64,000 bases of DNA, taken from assembly GCF_036320965.1 (NCBI RefSeq), contig NC_092269.1, positions 33,639,343-33,703,342 of the forward strand, in the 5' to 3' direction. Each line of letters begins with the position of its first letter. Positions within the stretch are counted from its first letter, which is position 1. The notes under the pieces are model-generated. The model was given only the letters and a program-made list of their open reading frames with translations, did not search any database and was not told the origin of the DNA. Shown here in pieces: positions 10,301 to 21,082 of this stretch. Source of the DNA: Panulirus ornatus. Its lineage: Eukaryota > Arthropoda > Malacostraca > Decapoda > Palinuridae. The translations under genes were made by a program, and so were the position numbers.

Positions 10301-10570
10301 ATCAGAAGCGTCACTGGCGGACGTATGTATTATTGGCCAGTGTGTCTCGCGTTAGTTGCGGGCGACGATCAACAGGTGGCGGGCTCGTGCGTGCCCAGTG
10401 TCGCGTCTAGGGTCATATTTACTTGGCGGACCTCCCGTGGCTTGGGGGCAACTCTCCGGGGGGGAGAGACCCTTGATCAGTGTGAGATTTGAGCGCCGGG
10501 AAAGGCGTCGTCACCCCCACTCCCTTCCCATGACATGTTCCTGGTGCTGGCTCGTGGTCTGAGGGGGCAG
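10301..10570 (+). other. GC-rich unique DNA, no gene recognised
   Basis: Short open frames of up to 74 codons, none recognisable. ATTGGCCAGTG at 10332 resembles an inverted CCAAT box and TCAGTG at 10477 resembles an Inr, but the DPE position matches only four of five bases. It may be a regulatory fragment. Confidence 0.25.
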
Positions 10571-10574
10571 CCAA

Positions 10575-10755
10575 GACAGATGGAGCTGTGGCTACGAGTC
10601 CGTTGTTTTCCTAGGACAACACAGCTGGAGCTGTGACCTGGACTCCGTTGTTCCTATGGCCAACACAGCTGGAGGTGTGACCTGGACTCCGTTGTTCTTA
10701 TGGACAACACAGCTGGAGCTGTGACCTGGACTCCGTTGTTCATAGGACGTTGCCG
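10575..10755 (+). repeat. 44-bp minisatellite, 3-4 copies
   Basis: CTGGAGCTGTGACCTGGACT begins units at about 10581 (diverged), 10625, 10669 and 10713. Confidence 0.9.
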
Positions 10756-11545
10756 TTTTATCCTCACGCCCACTCCCGTCATGTACGAAGCTGTGTGTGT
10801 GTGTGTTCAGTCTATTTCCTGGCTACCGCAGAAGGAGTACTAAACTTATTTCCAAAGCTTCTGAAATTAGATTAGGTGTGTGATGCCTACACTTGTGTTG
10901 TGGGCAAAATACAGCATTACCTGGGACGTGTGTGTTGCTTATGATAACATCATTTCATAAAGTAGAGGAAAGATGTATTTTGATTTTGATACGTAAAAGG
11001 ACATATTTTTTTCACTTCTCGAGTCTTTTATGGGACCAGAGTGAACCCAGCGGGTCTGTTGAGAGTGGTTAGGGAAAGGGTAGAGGTAGAGGGAGGAGAA
11101 GGAGGAGGAGGAGGTCTGTTTTATAACCATTCTTATTCAAGACGAAGACCACCTTGAGGGGAGGAGGAGGAGGAGGAGGTTGAGGGTGGGTTATACGTGT
11201 CGTGTTGGTCTCTGACCAGTACGCGTGGTGGTCCGAGCTGATCCCAGACTTGTCGACAGCGACCAGCGGTGGATAGGTGGGGTCTATACAGGCCCCCTTA
11301 CTCCCTTCTGACCACGATGCCTGGTTCTAGCAGGCCACGCTGGCCTGCTGACGAGCAATTCACGGACCTTAACCTAACCTGACGAGCGTGTCCTCCGTTC
11401 ACCTGATCGTAATCCGACTCAGGGATTAACCCCGATCACTCCCCCAGTGGTCGCCTCGGCCCCCAGTTGCGTAAATGAGGGCTCCCCTGGGAAGGGGCGG
11501 CGGGGGGTGGGTGGGGTGGAACCAGCTGTTGCTGCTGCCCCCCGC
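10756..11545 (+). other. Mostly unique DNA with GGA-rich patches
   Basis: Two GGAGGA runs (11095-11112 and 11160-11180). No recognisable coding exon. AACCTAACCT at 11370 is only two telomere-like units. Confidence 0.35.
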
Positions 11546-11547
11546 CC

Positions 11548-11548
<1 letters not shown>

Positions 11549-11611
<63 letters not shown>

Positions 11612-11711
11612 ACTCACTTTCCTTTGTTTTCACGTCTTGGTTTGGTCTGTTTGGTAATGTGGGTAGGGTGGAAGAGGAGGGCAAGGTTCATAGTCTCGGT
11701 GTTGTCTTCAT

Positions 11712-11782
<71 letters not shown>
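11549..11782 (+). repeat. Two (CT)n microsatellites
   Basis: CT tracts at 11549-11607 and 11717-11781, separated by 109 unique bases. Confidence 0.95.
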
Positions 11783-11783
<1 letters not shown>

Positions 11784-11849
11784 GCAATCATGGCTCTTTA
11801 GGGTCATGGTCTGTCTGTGTGGCTGCATCTGTCGGGCTGTGTATTTGTC

Positions 11850-12125
11850 TGTGTACGTTCGTCTATGTGTGTATTTGTCTGTGTACGTTCGTCTTTGTGT
11901 ATTCGTTTGTGTACGTTCGTCTTTGTGTGTATTCGTCTGTGTACGTTCGTCTTTGTGTGTGTTCGTCTGTGTACGTTCGTCTTTGTGTGTATTTGTCTGT
12001 GTACGTTCGTCTTTGTGTGTCTTCGTCTGTGTAAGTTCGTCTTTGTGTGTATTCGTCCGTGTAGATTCGTCTTTGTGTGTATTCATCTGTGTACGTATTC
12101 ATCTGTGTACGTTCGTCTTCGTGTG
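11850..12125 (+). repeat. 30-bp minisatellite TGTGTACGTTCGTCTTTGTG, about 9 copies
   Basis: The unit is TGTGTACGTTCGTCTTTGTG plus TGTATTCGTC. Because 30 is divisible by three, every plus frame is open and gives Cys/Val/Leu-rich decapeptide repeats that I do not regard as protein. Confidence 0.95.
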
Positions 12126-12299
12126 TTTGTGCGTGTGTCTGTCTGTCTCTGTCTTGTCCATCCCTTTTCTGTATCTGTCTTTGTCTGTCTGTGTTTGTTT
12201 GTTCACGTATTATCGTGTGTGTGCCTCGTTGTGTGTGTGTGTTTGTTAATGGTGGACTTGGTTGATGCGTAATGCTTGTGCATGTGTTTGTGGGCACAC

Positions 12300-12348
12300 C
12301 CAAGTGTGTGTGTGTGTGTGTCACCCAAGTGTGTGTGTGTGTGTCACC

Positions 12349-12406
<58 letters not shown>

Positions 12407-12408
12407 CC
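12300..12408 (+). repeat. (GT)n with CACCCAA interruptions
   Basis: Three GT blocks separated by TCACCCAAGTG, the last about 50 bases long. Confidence 0.95.
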
Positions 12409-12566
12409 CCTGGCTACCACGCCCTTGTGAGTCGAGAGATGTTCACTGTAGTGACTCATAGGCAGCCCACATATTCATAGCGTTTTTTTTTTTTTCTCTT
12501 TTTTTTTTTGAGCATAAGTGACCAGGCGACCTTATACAGGTCCAGGTGACCAGCAGCCAGCAATCA

Positions 12567-13017
12567 CACGTTTTATTAAAGTGATATATTTTTTTGTTTT
12601 TGGTTTCCCTTATTTTATCGATTGTTTATGTGTATGTTCAGTGTCTTAGCTTCAACATGTATTTTCCTGTGGTTTTATGAAGTGATTTAGGTTCTCTTAA
12701 TGTATCGTTCATCTCGCACACGTTTTATTAAAGTGATATATTTTTTTGTTTTTGGTTTCCCTTATTTTATCGATTGTTTATGTGTATGTTCAGTGTCTTA
12801 GCTTCAACGTGTATTTTCCTGTGGTTTTATGAAGTGATTAAGGTTTTCTTAATGTATCGTTCATCTCGCACACGTTTTATTAAAGTGATATATTTATTTG
12901 TTTTGGTTTCCCTTATTTTATCGATTGTTTATGTGTATGTTCAGTGTCTTAGCTTCAACGTGTATTTTCCTGTGGTTTTATGAAGTTATTAAGGTTTTCT
13001 TAATGTATCGTTCATCT
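12567..13017 (+). repeat. 152-bp tandem repeat, almost 3 copies
   Basis: CACGTTTTATTAAAGTGATA begins units at 12567, 12719 and 12871 (exact 152-bp step). Copies differ at only a few sites, so the duplication is recent. The unit is AT-rich and contains TCGATTGTTTATGTGTATGT. Confidence 0.95.
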
Positions 13018-13340
13018 CCTCTGTCGTAATATTGTTGGGTTTTTTGTGTCTCAGTGATTTGTAATGTTCCCGAATGATTCGATCGTACGTTCGGTGTCAA
13101 TTTTTTTTTTTCTCTTTTTTTACGTTTATGTTAAGATAATTTTTTTCTTGTTCGTTTTCACGTCCGTGTTTTGTTTGTTTGTTTGTATCTCCTCCCGCCC
13201 AGGATACGACGTAACTTTGGTCGAGACGATTATTTTCCCGATAGAGGTCGTTAGAGAGGGAAAGGGATGGTGGGGGGTGGGGGGGTGTTGTTTGATGCGC
13301 ACGGCGCGGTGAATAAAAGTGTCGAGATAACAGTCCAACT
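13018..13340 (+). other. AT-rich unique DNA with an acceptor-like site
   Basis: TCTCCTCCCGCCCAG at about 13188-13202 looks like a 3' splice site. The frame after it stays open for 37 codons (GYDVTLVETIIFPIEVVREG...) but has no donor and no known homology that I can name. Confidence 0.2.
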
Positions 13341-13354
13341 TGGGCGCAGTGAGA

Positions 13355-13359
13355 GATAG

Positions 13360-13439
<80 letters not shown>

Positions 13440-13491
13440 ACAAGCGGTTCGCAGGTCTGAATTTGTCCGATTTCTGTGTACGATTTGAAAA

Positions 13492-13567
<76 letters not shown>
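13355..13567 (+). repeat. (GATA)n(GA)n compound, then (TA)n
   Basis: GATA repeats pass into GA repeats (13357-13437). After 56 unique bases a (TA)n tract spans 13494-13567 and abuts FB2. Confidence 0.95.
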
Positions 13568-13570
<3 letters not shown>

Positions 13571-13714
13571 TATAACAGTCAGTTGATATACATCGAAGAG
13601 ACGAAGCTAGGACGCCATTAGGTAAACATGTGATTGTCTACCCTGATGATGTGATTATTACACGAAAGTGCACTTGGGAACTTTTCCTGTTTCATTTTCC
13701 CCGTGGACTCATAG
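13568..13714 (+). mobile_element. Foldback element FB2, loop and right arm
   Basis: Begins in the loop (GAATATAACAGTCAGTTGAT), passes ACGAAGCTAGGACGCCATTA, then enters the reverse complement of the arm seen in FB1 and FB3 (CCTGATGATGTGATTATTAC...CCGTGGACTCATA). Loop sequence is in the same orientation as in FB3 while the arm is inverted, which shows the full element is arm-loop-inverted arm. The left arm is replaced by (TA)n. Confidence 0.75.
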
Positions 13715-14029
13715 GAATATATACATATATATGATATCTTTAGGTCTGTAAACTCCCTCAGATAACTGAGCTTAAATTTTAGTTCGTACTTTTAGTTCCT
13801 AAAAAAACTTGTCTTACACGATGTTTATTGCTGTGAAATTTACCCATTTATCTCGTTGGCTATTGTTAAAGTAATTACGTGTGTATTCAATAATTAGTAT
13901 TGTGATTTCAGAATTGATAAGACCTGTGTGTTGATAACGTTCGTGTATTTGTACGAGATATGATTGCCCATTGGTGTGTGGAATTGATAAGACGTATCTT
14001 GCATGTGTACTGTGCAGTTGGGAGAAGAT

Positions 14030-14520
14030 ACGGCTGTAGTGAGTGGTGCATGACGTGTGTGGAGGTGTGCAGTGAGTGATGCATGACGTGTGTGTGGGGG
14101 TGCAGTGAGTGATGCATGACGTGTGTGTGGGGGTGCAGTGAGTGTTGCATGACGTGTGTGGGGTGGTAGTGCAGTGAGTGGTGTATGACGTGTGTGGAGG
14201 GTGCAGTGAGTGGTGCATGACGTGTAGGGGTGCAGTGAGTGGTGCATGACGTGTGTGGGGTGGTGGTGCAGCAGTGAGTGATGCATGACGTGTGTGGGGT
14301 GGTGGTGCAGTGAGTGATGCATGACGTGTGTGGGGTGGTGGTGCAGTGAGTGATGCATGACGTGTGTGGGGTGGTGGTGCAGTGAGTGATGCATGACGTG
14401 TGTGAGGGGTGCAGTGAGTGATGCATGACTTGGTTGGGGGTGCAGTGAGTGGTGCATGACATGTGTGGGGGGTGCAGTGAGTGGTGCATGACGTGTGTGG
14501 GGGATGCAGTGAATGACGGA
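14030..14520 (+). repeat. Minisatellite of about 28-38 bp, about 15 copies
   Basis: Core GTGCAGTGAGTGATGCATGA followed by CGTGTGTGGGG and a variable GGTG spacer. Unit length varies because the G/T spacer changes. On the minus strand it gives His/Thr/Cys-rich frames of up to 249 codons, which I treat as repeat artefacts. Confidence 0.93.
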
Positions 14521-14897
14521 GGAGGAGGGGGCGGTGTGGTTGTGCAAGAAAGAGACCCCCTTCCCCCTGTGGGAGGAAACAACCACCTCACCCCCCCAGG
14601 GGAGAGCACCACATAACCACCAGGTCAGGAAGTGATCGTTCACTCTTCATGACGATGGTTTGGTCTTTATCGTCCCCCCCCCTCTCCCCACCCCACCCCT
14701 CCCCCCCCTCTCCGTAACAGCGTGACGCACCTCATCATCTCCGTCACTGTCGGTCTGTGACGGTGACACTCTCCTGGATTAAGAAGGGACGGGAGCGAGT
14801 GACTGGGAATCCTCTCCCCTCCTGTATTACTTTCCCCCCCTAAAAAGGAACAGCGCAAGAAGCCAAGTGAGGAATCTATGCTCTAAGACTCTTATTA

Positions 14898-14899
<2 letters not shown>

Positions 14900-14954
<55 letters not shown>

Positions 14955-14955
14955 A
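14900..14955 (+). repeat. (GT)n microsatellite
   Basis: Uninterrupted GT dinucleotides. Confidence 0.97.
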
Positions 14956-15345
14956 ATACATAAATACATGTATGCATACGCGTGAGGGCGTGTATGAATA
15001 TATACGTGTGCCATCGTAATTAAATCCAAGATATACACGCGACTCATATATACTCATACACACATACACCACATATCATCAGTGTCAGTGCATAAAAACC
15101 CCCCCCCTCACACCTCACAGAGGGTCTCACAGACTCATTGGCAGGTCAACCCGTCGTCTTTACGCGAAGAGAGACGACAGGGAGAGAGTTGAGGGCGCGG
15201 TCGTGAAACCCATGGGAGTCACAGAGGTGTTAAGTCATGCCATGAGTATACACGATTGGGTCATGGCGGTAGTGAGGTGTGGGAAGTCTCCCCCCCCCAC
15301 ACACACACACACACTCGGGCACCACACGCGCGTGTGTGGATGTAA
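14956..15345 (+). other. Unique DNA, no gene recognised
   Basis: Includes a short (AC)n run at 15297-15315. No protein-like frame and no repeat family seen elsewhere in the window. Confidence 0.35.
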
Positions 15346-15349
15346 AAGA

Positions 15350-15453
<104 letters not shown>

Positions 15454-15654
15454 AGGTGTTTGGGATCGCCCTTTGTGTCGGAGGGGGTGGTGCTGCTTTT
15501 GCGACGTATGGTGGTGGAGGTGGAGGTACTGTTGCTTGTGGAGGGGGAAGAAGGGGTGTGGAGTGGTGGTGCGCGCCTCCTGTTGCTGTTCTGGAGGGAG
15601 GAGGGGTGTTACTGTTTTGTTTTTGCTTTGGTTTTTCTGGTTGACTGTCGTGTT

Positions 15655-15670
15655 ACTACTACTGTTACTG

Positions 15671-15725
<55 letters not shown>

Positions 15726-15730
15726 CACTG
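15655..15730 (+). repeat. (ACT)n microsatellite
   Basis: CTA/ACT trinucleotides, pure for about 60 bases with variant ends. Confidence 0.95.
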
Positions 15731-15749
15731 CTACTCCTACAGTCATCAT

Positions 15750-15850
15750 CCAGGGGTTCCTGGAGCCCCAAGGCCGTTCTTCAATCAGTAGCAGGGAAAG
15801 GACGAACTCTTTCAGAGGGAGAAGTCCTTCTACGAGATTATGCTCTGGTA
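15750..15850 (+). repeat. Dispersed repeat, copy 1 (second copy near 45628)
   Basis: CAGTAGCAGGGAAAGGACGA then CTCTTTCAGAGGGAGAAGTC resembles CAGTAGCAGGGACGGAATGG then ACTCCTTTGAAGCGAGAAGG at 45667-45706. I count roughly 70 percent identity by eye over about 60 bases. Confidence 0.4.
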
Positions 15851-15885
15851 ATACAATATAATACAACCCCGCAGGTTGTATTGTA

Positions 15886-15947
<62 letters not shown>
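15886..15947 (+). repeat. (TA)n microsatellite
   Basis: TA tract with no recognisable retroelement end on either side. Confidence 0.95.
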
Positions 15948-15951
<4 letters not shown>

Positions 15952-16257
15952 GAACAGGTAATCACACACACACACACGCGCACACACACACGGAAACATA
16001 CATATAGACACTCCATCAAAGTAGACATATATACACACACAATATTGAAGGTTTAAAGCGACCTTGAATTATCTCCCCCCCCCCTGCCCCCTCCCCCTCC
16101 CATACAACCATTATACATCAACACGCGAGCTATTGTATTTGCCAGGCTGTATGTAGATCTACGGGGCGGTCGGCATAATGTATTCTCGCTGCATTCAGGG
16201 CGAGCCACCCCCCCATGTAGGGGAGGGTCGTGTGATTTCATCCTTTCGTTTATACCT

Positions 16258-16460
16258 GCTTCCCTCCCTCCCTCCATCCCTGCCGCCCTCCCTCCCTCCC
16301 TTCATCCCTGCCGCCCTCCCTCCCTCCATCCTCTTCCCTCCTCCCTCCATCCCTGCCGCCCTCCCTCCCTCCCTCCATCCTCTTCCCTCCTCCCTCCCTC
16401 CATCCATCCTCATTCCTGCCGCCCTCCCTCCTCCCTCCATCCTCTTCCCTCCTCCCTCTG
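16258..16460 (+). repeat. (CCCT)n with CATCCCTGCCGC insertions
   Basis: CCTC/CCCT tetramers interrupted by CATCCCTGCCGC and CATCCTCTTCCC blocks, giving a higher-order repeat of about 50 bases. Confidence 0.9.
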
Positions 16461-16499
16461 CCGCCTTACGCCTAGCCTTGGCTCAGCTGTGACCTGGGA

Positions 16500-16634
16500 T
16501 CTCCTCCTCCTCCTCCTCCTCCTCCTTCTTCTTCTTCTTCTTCTTCTTCTTCTTCTTCTTCTTCTTCTTCTTCTTCTTTCTGTGTCGTTAATGATGTTAG
16601 TTCTGGGGTGGGGGAGGAGGGGGGACACGGACCT

Positions 16635-16702
<68 letters not shown>
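16500..16702 (+). repeat. (CTC)n(CTT)n, then (CT)n
   Basis: CTC triplets pass into CTT triplets (16500-16578). A (CT)n tract follows at 16643-16701. Confidence 0.95.
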
Positions 16703-16705
<3 letters not shown>

Positions 16706-17190
16706 CATCAGCCACTTACACTTCACTCGTACTGAAGATTTTTTTTCCCCAATTAGACACGGTCCGTGGGTAATTACCTGTATGTTATTACTACCTGTCT
16801 GTGCTGGACGGGGAAGGGAGTTGTACACTCGTGGGGCCCCATCTCTGGAACATGTGTGTATGTGTCGGGATTTGGTTAGGATGGGATTTGAGTGATTGGG
16901 GTTGATGTGAGGATTAGTAATGTTGTGAGATGTGATCGACATGCCCTTGGTGTAGGGGGTCATGGGGGATTAGAGTGGAAGGGGTCAGTGTTTGGTAGGG
17001 AGGCGTGGGGTGTTGGTTGGTCAGTGTTTGGTAAGGTTGTGGCGTGTGGGCGTGTCGTGTGGGAGACAGCCCCCCGCCGCCCTCCTGCTGTCGGGAGGGT
17101 AGCGAATATGTCAACAGTCAGCAGGGCTTAATATGGGGGAGGGGGGACTGATGTATGCCGGAGGGAGGGGGAGGGAAACAAAAAGAAAAC
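16703..17190 (+). other. G-rich, partly unique DNA
   Basis: A loose 'TCAGTGTTTGGTA' repeat occurs at 16986 and 17022. The open frame 16892-17131 has no recognisable motif. Confidence 0.3.
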
Positions 17191-17191
17191 G

Positions 17192-17192
<1 letters not shown>

Positions 17193-17259
<67 letters not shown>

Positions 17260-17292
17260 TGGCTGTTATCCCGTAGATCTGGCACCGCAGAT

Positions 17293-17370
<78 letters not shown>

Positions 17371-17391
17371 CTATCTCACACACACACACAG
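17193..17391 (+). repeat. (GT)n, then (CT)n(ATCT)n(AC)n
   Basis: GT at 17193-17256; CT at 17299-17352; ATCT units to 17376; AC to 17390. The CT-ATCT junction is the mirror strand of the GATA-GA compounds at 13.4 and 15.4 kb. The final CACAG at 17387-17391 is acceptor-like. Confidence 0.95.
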
Positions 17392-17482
17392 AGCGGTAGT
17401 GGAAGTATGGGTACCAATGGACACCAAATTGAGCTGCTGGCATCTCTCGTGTGGCCACGGAGGAGGAGGAGGAGGATGGATG
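17392..17482 (+). CDS. Weak candidate internal exon, 91 nt
   Basis: A pyrimidine-rich tract ends in ACAG at 17388-17391 and a good donor, GATG|GTGAGT, starts at 17483. Between them one frame is open and reads SGSGSMGTNGHQIELLASLV followed by WPRRRRRRMD. I recognise no family. The basic run comes from a GGA repeat. It could equally be chance splice motifs beside a microsatellite. Confidence 0.2.
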
Positions 17483-17944
17483 GTGAGTGAGGGTGAGAGA
17501 GATAAGATCGCTCGGGGATTGGCCAGGTGGCGCTCCCGTTGATGAGACCTGTGCAGGAGGAGCGCAGAAGATATTCGTGGCCGTCTCAGGGTTTCTTTTC
17601 CAGGAACAGGGAGGGAAGGGGGAAGGGAAAGGGGGAGGGGATGGAAGAGCGATGGATTTCCTGGTACTCCGATGCCTTGGGAAGCTGGTCGATAGAAGGA
17701 GGGGATGGGTGAAGGAGGAGAATAAAGATGGAGGAAGAGAGAAAAAAAAAGGCGAATTGGGGAACGGAGGAAAGAAAAGTAGTGTGTGTGTGGGACATTA
17801 AGATAAAACCCACCTCATCGAGGTGGAAGATTTTAATCCTATCCCAATCGAAGTGGGATATCAGGGAGACACCTTGAGTGCACATGACACATCCTAGAAT
17901 AAGTATAGACTTTTAACACATCCTGCAGCAAGGTATAGAATCAA

Positions 17945-18512
17945 AATAATGACTTCAGGTATTCAAAATGAATCTCTAATGACTTCAGGTGTTCAAAATG
18001 AATCTCTAATGACTTCAGGTGTTCAAAATGAATCTCTAATGACTTCAGGTGTACAAAATGAATCTCTAATGACTTCAGGTGTTCAAAATGAATGCATAAT
18101 GACTTCATGTGTTAAAAATGAATCTCTAATGACTTCAGGCGTTCAAAATGAATCTCTAATGACTTCAGGTGTTCAAAATGAATGCATAATGACTTCAGGT
18201 GTTCAAAATGAATGCATAATGACTTCAGGTGTTCAGAATGAATCCATAATGACTTCAGATGTTCAAAATGAATGCATAATGACTTCAGGTGTTCAAAATG
18301 AATGTCTAATGACTTCATGTGTTCAAAATGAATCCATAATGACTTCAGGTGTTCAAAATGAATCCATAATGACTTCAGGTGTTCAAAATGAATCCATAAT
18401 GACTTCAGGTGTTCAAAATGAATTCATAATGACTTCATGTGTTTAAAATGAATCCATAATGACTTCAGGTGTTCAAAATGAATCCATAATGACTTCAGGT
18501 GTTCAAAATAGA
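17945..18512 (+). repeat. 30-bp minisatellite, about 19 copies
   Basis: The unit is AATGACTTCAGGTGTTCAAA plus ATGAATCTCT or ATGAATGCAT/ATGAATCCAT. Variants of the last ten bases are grouped: CTCT forms to the left, CCAT forms to the right. A 165-codon frame with a ten-residue repeat results from the period being divisible by three. Confidence 0.97.
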
Positions 18513-18743
18513 TGAGTATTTTTTGTGGTCAGAAAATGTGAGGATAAATGACTTGGTGAGGTTCACACAGGAACTGAGTTTGACGTCCTGTGAAGGTCTA
18601 ACCTAACCTCTGACGGTTGCCTGTTGTGACCCCCAGCGGAGGTTGTGGCTGTTGTTATAGTCTCATCTTTTCTCTCTCACAACCATCGTTTTGATTTCAT
18701 TTTCCGTTTTTTTTTTTTCTTCAATCGTCGTTTGTCAGTATGA

Positions 18744-18823
<80 letters not shown>
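18744..18823 (+). repeat. (TA)n microsatellite
   Basis: A pure TA tract of about 78 bases, without a retroelement end at either side. Confidence 0.96.
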
Positions 18824-18824
<1 letters not shown>

Positions 18825-18942
18825 GTGCTTTTTAAAGGCCTTAAGAAGTGCACGTAATGGACGACCTCCCTCTCTCTCTCTCTCTCTCTCATACCTTCGC
18901 CCCCGTAGACCACAGGATCCCCATCTTTGATCTTCGTCCTTA

Positions 18943-19430
18943 ACAAAGACGCAGTTAGAATGAACGCTAGGTTTACCCTCACCTAGAGACGCAGTTAGAA
19001 TGAACGCTAGGTTTACCCTTCACATAGAGACGCAGTTAGAATGAACGCTAGGTTTACCCTCACCTAGAGACGCAGTTAGAATGAACGCTAGGTTTACCCT
19101 CACCTAGAGACGCAGTTAGAATGAACGCTAGGTTTACCCTCACCTAGAGACGCAGGTAGAATGAACGCTAGGTTTACCCTTCACGTAGAGACGCAGTTAG
19201 AATGAACGCTAGGTTTACCCTCGCCTAGAGACGCAGTTAGAATGAACGCTAGGTTTACCCTCACCTAGAGACGCAGTTAGAATGAACGCTAGGTTTACCC
19301 TCACCTAGAGACGCAGTTAGAATGAACGCTAGGTTTACACTTCACCTAGAGACGCAGTTAGAATGAACGCTAGGTTTACCCTTCACCTAGAGACGCAGTT
19401 AGAATGAACGCTAGGTTTACACTTCACCTC
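18943..19430 (+). repeat. 40-bp minisatellite, 12 copies
   Basis: The unit is ACCTAGAGACGCAGTTAGAA plus TGAACGCTAGGTTTACCCTC. Some units are 41 bp (CCCTTCAC). Copies are nearly identical, so the array is young or homogenised. Confidence 0.97.
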
Positions 19431-19825
19431 AAGAGGAACCTGGTGCCTGGCCCCTTCTGTCGACCCACACTCATGGTTTACAGTGAGTGTGTCTCACGGG
19501 GCGGACGTAATTGCTTAATGTGGCAAAGGCCAGTGCTTTTTCAAACCAACCCTCCCTCCCTCCCTCTCCAGTGTTGACATCAACCCCCCGTCTCGGGCAT
19601 TAGCATAGATGAATACGACAAGAAACGGCATGAATTGTGGCCATCGTCGAGCCCGCCTACAGGTGGGTAAACAAGATGATGCTCGATAGCCAGTTCGGCC
19701 TCCCAAGACGTGATGTGAATTTGTCAGGCGGCATGAGGGCCGCCGCCTCCTCCCGCCTCTACCTGGCGCGCATCGTGCCCTACGGATCACTGGCGTGGCG
19801 CGGGCGGCCGGCCGGGGAGGAGGAC
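19431..19825 (+). other. GC-rich unique segment, no gene recognised
   Basis: CpG-rich from 19700 to 19820 with a plus-strand open frame (19637 onward) that starts MAIVEPAYRWVNKMML if its GTG were used. No splice site pair or known motif supports it. Confidence 0.3.
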
Positions 19826-19827
19826 GA

Positions 19828-19831
19828 CACA

Positions 19832-19884
<53 letters not shown>

Positions 19885-19911
19885 TGGTGATTCGCCTATG
19901 AGTCAGGAGAC

Positions 19912-19989
<78 letters not shown>
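19828..19989 (+). repeat. (AC)n and (GA)n microsatellites
   Basis: AC at 19828-19884 and GA at 19914-19989. Confidence 0.96.
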
Positions 19990-19991
<2 letters not shown>

Positions 19992-20194
19992 GGAATTTTT
20001 GGCGGTATGATGGCGTTGGGCCATATTTGGGCGTGAAGCGGTGCAGGCTACGCTGCAGGGCGGAGCAGCCTCCATTGTTCACCATTGTTCACCATTTTAT
20101 CTTCCGTGTCTTTTATGGACGGGTGTGTTGTGAATGGCGTTGTGGGGGGAAGGGGGCGTCGGGCGTCGCCTGCGGCAAGGCGTAAAACCGTGCA

Positions 20195-20475
20195 GGTGTA
20201 GCCAGCCGCCGCAGCCGCAGCCGCAGAAGCGGCGGCAGCCTCTGTCCCAGGAGCGGCAGTAGTAGTAGTAGTGGTAGTAGTTGTAGTAGTGATAGTAGTT
20301 GTAGTAGTAAAAGCGACATCAAACTGTTGTTTTAAGATCCTCCCTTGGCAAGGAGGGGTGGGGTTGCGGGCAACGTCTTCAGACGGTCGCCCCTCTCAGT
20401 CCTACCTCTCCCACCGCTACCACTACCACCACAGCCACCACTACAACCACCACCACCACCACCACCGCAAGGCAG
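20195..20475 (+). repeat. Triplet-rich block (CCGCAG, AGT, CCACCA)
   Basis: GCCGCAGCC units (20206-20236), TAGTAG units (20257-20310) and CCACCA units (20413-20467) lie within 270 bases. Minus-strand frames read as Leu runs. Confidence 0.75.
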
Positions 20476-20509
20476 CTTACAAGCAACCACAGCAGAGGCA
20501 CCAGTTTGA

Positions 20510-21034
20510 GGCCACAAGGAACAACGATGGAGAAAGACGGAGGGAAGCGGAGGCAGGAAAACGCAACATTATACCAGATCCAACATTACCCAACGTCGCT
20601 CCAGAACTGCGTCAGCTGCCAGCCTCAACGGAACCAGTAGCACCACCAGATCCAGGAACAGCAGTGACACCGCCAGAACCAGTAACGGCACCAGTAACAC
20701 CAGCAGCAGTGTAGCACCAGTAGCAGTAACACTAGCATCGTCAGCTGGAGAAGTAGCACGGTTCAGCAGGAACAGGAGCCACAGTAGCAGGAGGGAGGAG
20801 GAGGAGGAGGGGAACGGAGAGGAGGAGGAGGAGGAGGAGGTGCGGCATCACCCGTACCCTCTCCCTCACTCTCCTCCTGCTTCACCTCCTCCCTCATCTC
20901 CCGCCTATGATCAAGATTTTCCCTCCCTCCCTCACTCTCCTCCTGCTTCACCTCCTCCCTCACCTCCCGCCTGTATGATCACCAACCCTCACCCTCACCC
21001 ACCACACCCTCGGCTGCAGATGAGGGGTTTGTGA
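20510..21034 (+). CDS. Long ATG-less open frame, possible disordered-protein exon
   Basis: One plus frame is open for about 174 codons from after a TGA at about 20507-20509 to a TGA at about 21032. It reads as Ser/Thr/Arg/Asn-rich (RTASAASLNGTSSTTRSRNS...), then an acidic run (E5-G-N-G-E8) and a duplicated PHSPPASPPPSSPAYDQDFP-type segment. This composition suits an intrinsically disordered region, but most of it is encoded by CAG, GAG and CTCCTC repeats, so repeat origin is as likely. No clear flanking splice sites and no recognised family. Confidence 0.22.
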   Translation, partial: GHKEQRWRKTEGSGGRKTQHYTRSNITQRRSRTASAASLNGTSSTTRSRNSSDTARTSNGTSNTSSSVAPVAVTLASSAGEVARFSRNRSHSSRREEEEEGNGEEEEEEEVRHHPYPLPHSPPASPPPSSPAYDQDFPSLPHSPPASPPPSPPACMITNPHPHPPHPRLQMRGL

Positions 21035-21062
21035 TCACCCTGTGGAGCGGATGCCGCGGAGG

Positions 21063-21082
21063 GTGGTCTAGTGGTCAAGATT
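21063..21082 (+). other. tRNA-Glu-like A-box fragment (SINE or pseudo-tRNA)
   Basis: GTGGTCTAGTGGTCAAGATT matches the 5' region of eukaryotic tRNA-Glu (D-arm with A box) at nearly every position. No matching B box or cloverleaf follows. A tRNA-derived SINE head or pseudo-tRNA is the simplest reading. Confidence 0.35.

Noticed and set aside
10475..10508. Second Inr-DPE promoter (TCAGTG at 10475-10480)
   Set aside because: The DPE position reads CGTCG, failing the first consensus base, and no exon follows.
13188..13320. Exon after TCTCCTCCCGCCCAG (GYDVTLVETIIFPIEVVREG)
   Set aside because: A single acceptor-like site without donor or homology; the frame ends after 37 codons.
17949..18446. 165-codon frame with a ten-residue repeat (MTSGVQNESL) as a repeat protein gene
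   Set aside because: The period is divisible by three, so an open frame is automatic. There is no promoter, splice site or non-repeat coding flank.
17945..18512. Regular 30-bp repeats resembling a CRISPR array
   Set aside because: Units are contiguous with no unique spacers, and the DNA is eukaryotic. It is a minisatellite. The same holds for the 18.9-, 26.6- and 28.9-kb arrays.
18599..18608. AACCTAACCT as arthropod telomere repeat (TTAGG)n; also at 11370
   Set aside because: Only two units, with no array; chance occurrence.
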